From an uncultured Alphaproteobacteria bacterium (GTDB lineage Bacteria > Pseudomonadota > Alphaproteobacteria > CAAHEQ01 > UBA3637): a stretch of DNA of 13,603 nucleotides. The notes beneath the pieces were generated by a model that did no database searches, was not told the DNA's origin, and was given only the letters and a program-made list of their open reading frames with translations. The stretch's first letter is position 1. Each line of letters opens with the position of its first letter. Of the stretch, positions 13,336-13,603 are shown in pieces. The stretch is taken from contig CANREI010000024.1 in the NCBI GenBank assembly GCA_947629595.1, positions 1-13,603 of the forward strand, in the 5' to 3' direction. The position numbers were made by a program, and so were the translations under genes.

Positions 13336-13530
13336 GTGACCGACAGAATAACCGAATTGGAAATATATGTTTCTTCACAGGAAAAAACCGTTGATGAACT
13401 CAGCGATGAGGTTTTTCGGCTCTCCAAACAAGTGGCCGAATTGGAAAAGCAAATGAAGCAAATTGTTGACTCCATTGATAAAACAAACGTGAAACCCTTG
13501 TCAGAGGAAACACCGCCGCCGCATTATTAA
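13336..13530 (+). CDS. slyX: SlyX family protein
   Basis: The 64-residue protein is a short coiled coil (about 3-50, ITELEIYVSSQEKTVDELSDEV) with a proline-rich end, EETPPPHY. The heptad pattern with an early SQEKT and the final PPPHY are the marks of the SlyX family. The function of SlyX is unknown, though the gene is widespread in proteobacteria. The start codon is GTG at 13336, with AAAGGGG six bases upstream. The next gene begins 12 bases after the stop, so the two are probably co-transcribed. Divergent from rpmI. Confidence 0.88.
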   Translation: MTDRITELEIYVSSQEKTVDELSDEVFRLSKQVAELEKQMKQIVDSIDKTNVKPLSEETPPPHY

Positions 13531-13542
13531 CAAGAGAAAACC

Positions 13543-13603
13543 ATGAAAAAACTGATTATTAAACTTTTCATCATTCTTTTATTGGTCGGCAGTGCCGGTT
13601 ATG
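13543..13603 (+). CDS. Start of an exported or membrane-anchored protein (runs off the right edge)
   Basis: Twenty codons are visible: MKKLIIKLFIILLLVGSAGY. The two lysines followed by a hydrophobic run look like a Sec signal peptide or an N-terminal membrane anchor. The ATG is 12 bases after slyX with a modest AAGAGAAA site. Nothing more can be said about its function. Confidence 0.6.
   Translation, partial: MKKLIIKLFIILLLVGSAGY

Noticed and set aside
1..13603. CRISPR arrays, insertion sequences, tRNA genes, toxin-antitoxin or defence clusters
   Set aside because: No regular spacer repeats, transposase motifs, cloverleaf sequences or recognisable defence domains were seen on either strand.

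Overview
This window reads as chromosome from a moderately AT-rich, host-associated alphaproteobacterium. The evidence is the gene order fabG-acpP-fabF-mltG, an ssb-gyrA-peptidyl-prolyl isomerase block, an rpmI-rplT pair, a SlyX-type protein with the typical PPPHY ending, and three separate ankyrin-repeat genes. The ankyrin genes suggest life in or on a eukaryotic host, perhaps as a gut or intracellular lineage; that is inference and I cannot name the species. There are no transposases, integrases, tRNAs, rRNAs or CRISPR arrays. No gene-free stretch exceeds 300 bases; the longest gaps are 11069-11340, 3909-4131 and 6820-7041, and each holds a promoter, a terminator or both.

Layout. 1-2946 (minus): type II fatty-acid synthesis genes fabG, acpP and fabF, then the start of mltG for peptidoglycan strand release. 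A hairpin with a T-run sits between acpP and fabF. 3138-3908 (plus): a membrane rhodanese with an unusual charged, LEA-like N-terminus, closed by a strong terminator. 4132-5338 (plus): a small ankyrin protein and a YjbR/MmcQ protein, probably one transcript. 5346-6143 (minus): a second ankyrin protein. 6220-6819 (minus): a histidine phosphatase starting at TTG. 7042-11068 (minus): ssb, gyrA and a secreted cyclophilin. 11341-12435 (minus): a third, ten-repeat ankyrin protein. 12593-13151 (minus): rpmI and rplT for ribosomal proteins L35 and L20. 13336-13603 (plus): slyX and the start of an exported or membrane-anchored protein.

Regulation is unusually legible. I find -35/-10 pairs with exactly 17-base spacing in front of fabG, ankyrin genes 1, 2 and 3, the phosphatase, ssb, rpmI and, less surely, slyX. 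These promoters settle several start codons. The most interesting regulatory object is the rpmI leader. Its transcript would begin almost at once with a hairpin that is followed by eight U residues, and two copies of GGGCTGCCTC compete for one partner arm. This looks like a transcription attenuator for the L35-L20 operon.

I did not find a clearly new multi-gene system. The accessory content is the ankyrin set, which lies between core operons and breaks the usual rplT-pheS neighbourhood. The findings worth follow-up are the rpmI leader, the acpP-fabF terminator built from a direct repeat, a DnaA-box-bearing palindrome upstream of the phosphatase, and the domain mix of the rhodanese protein.
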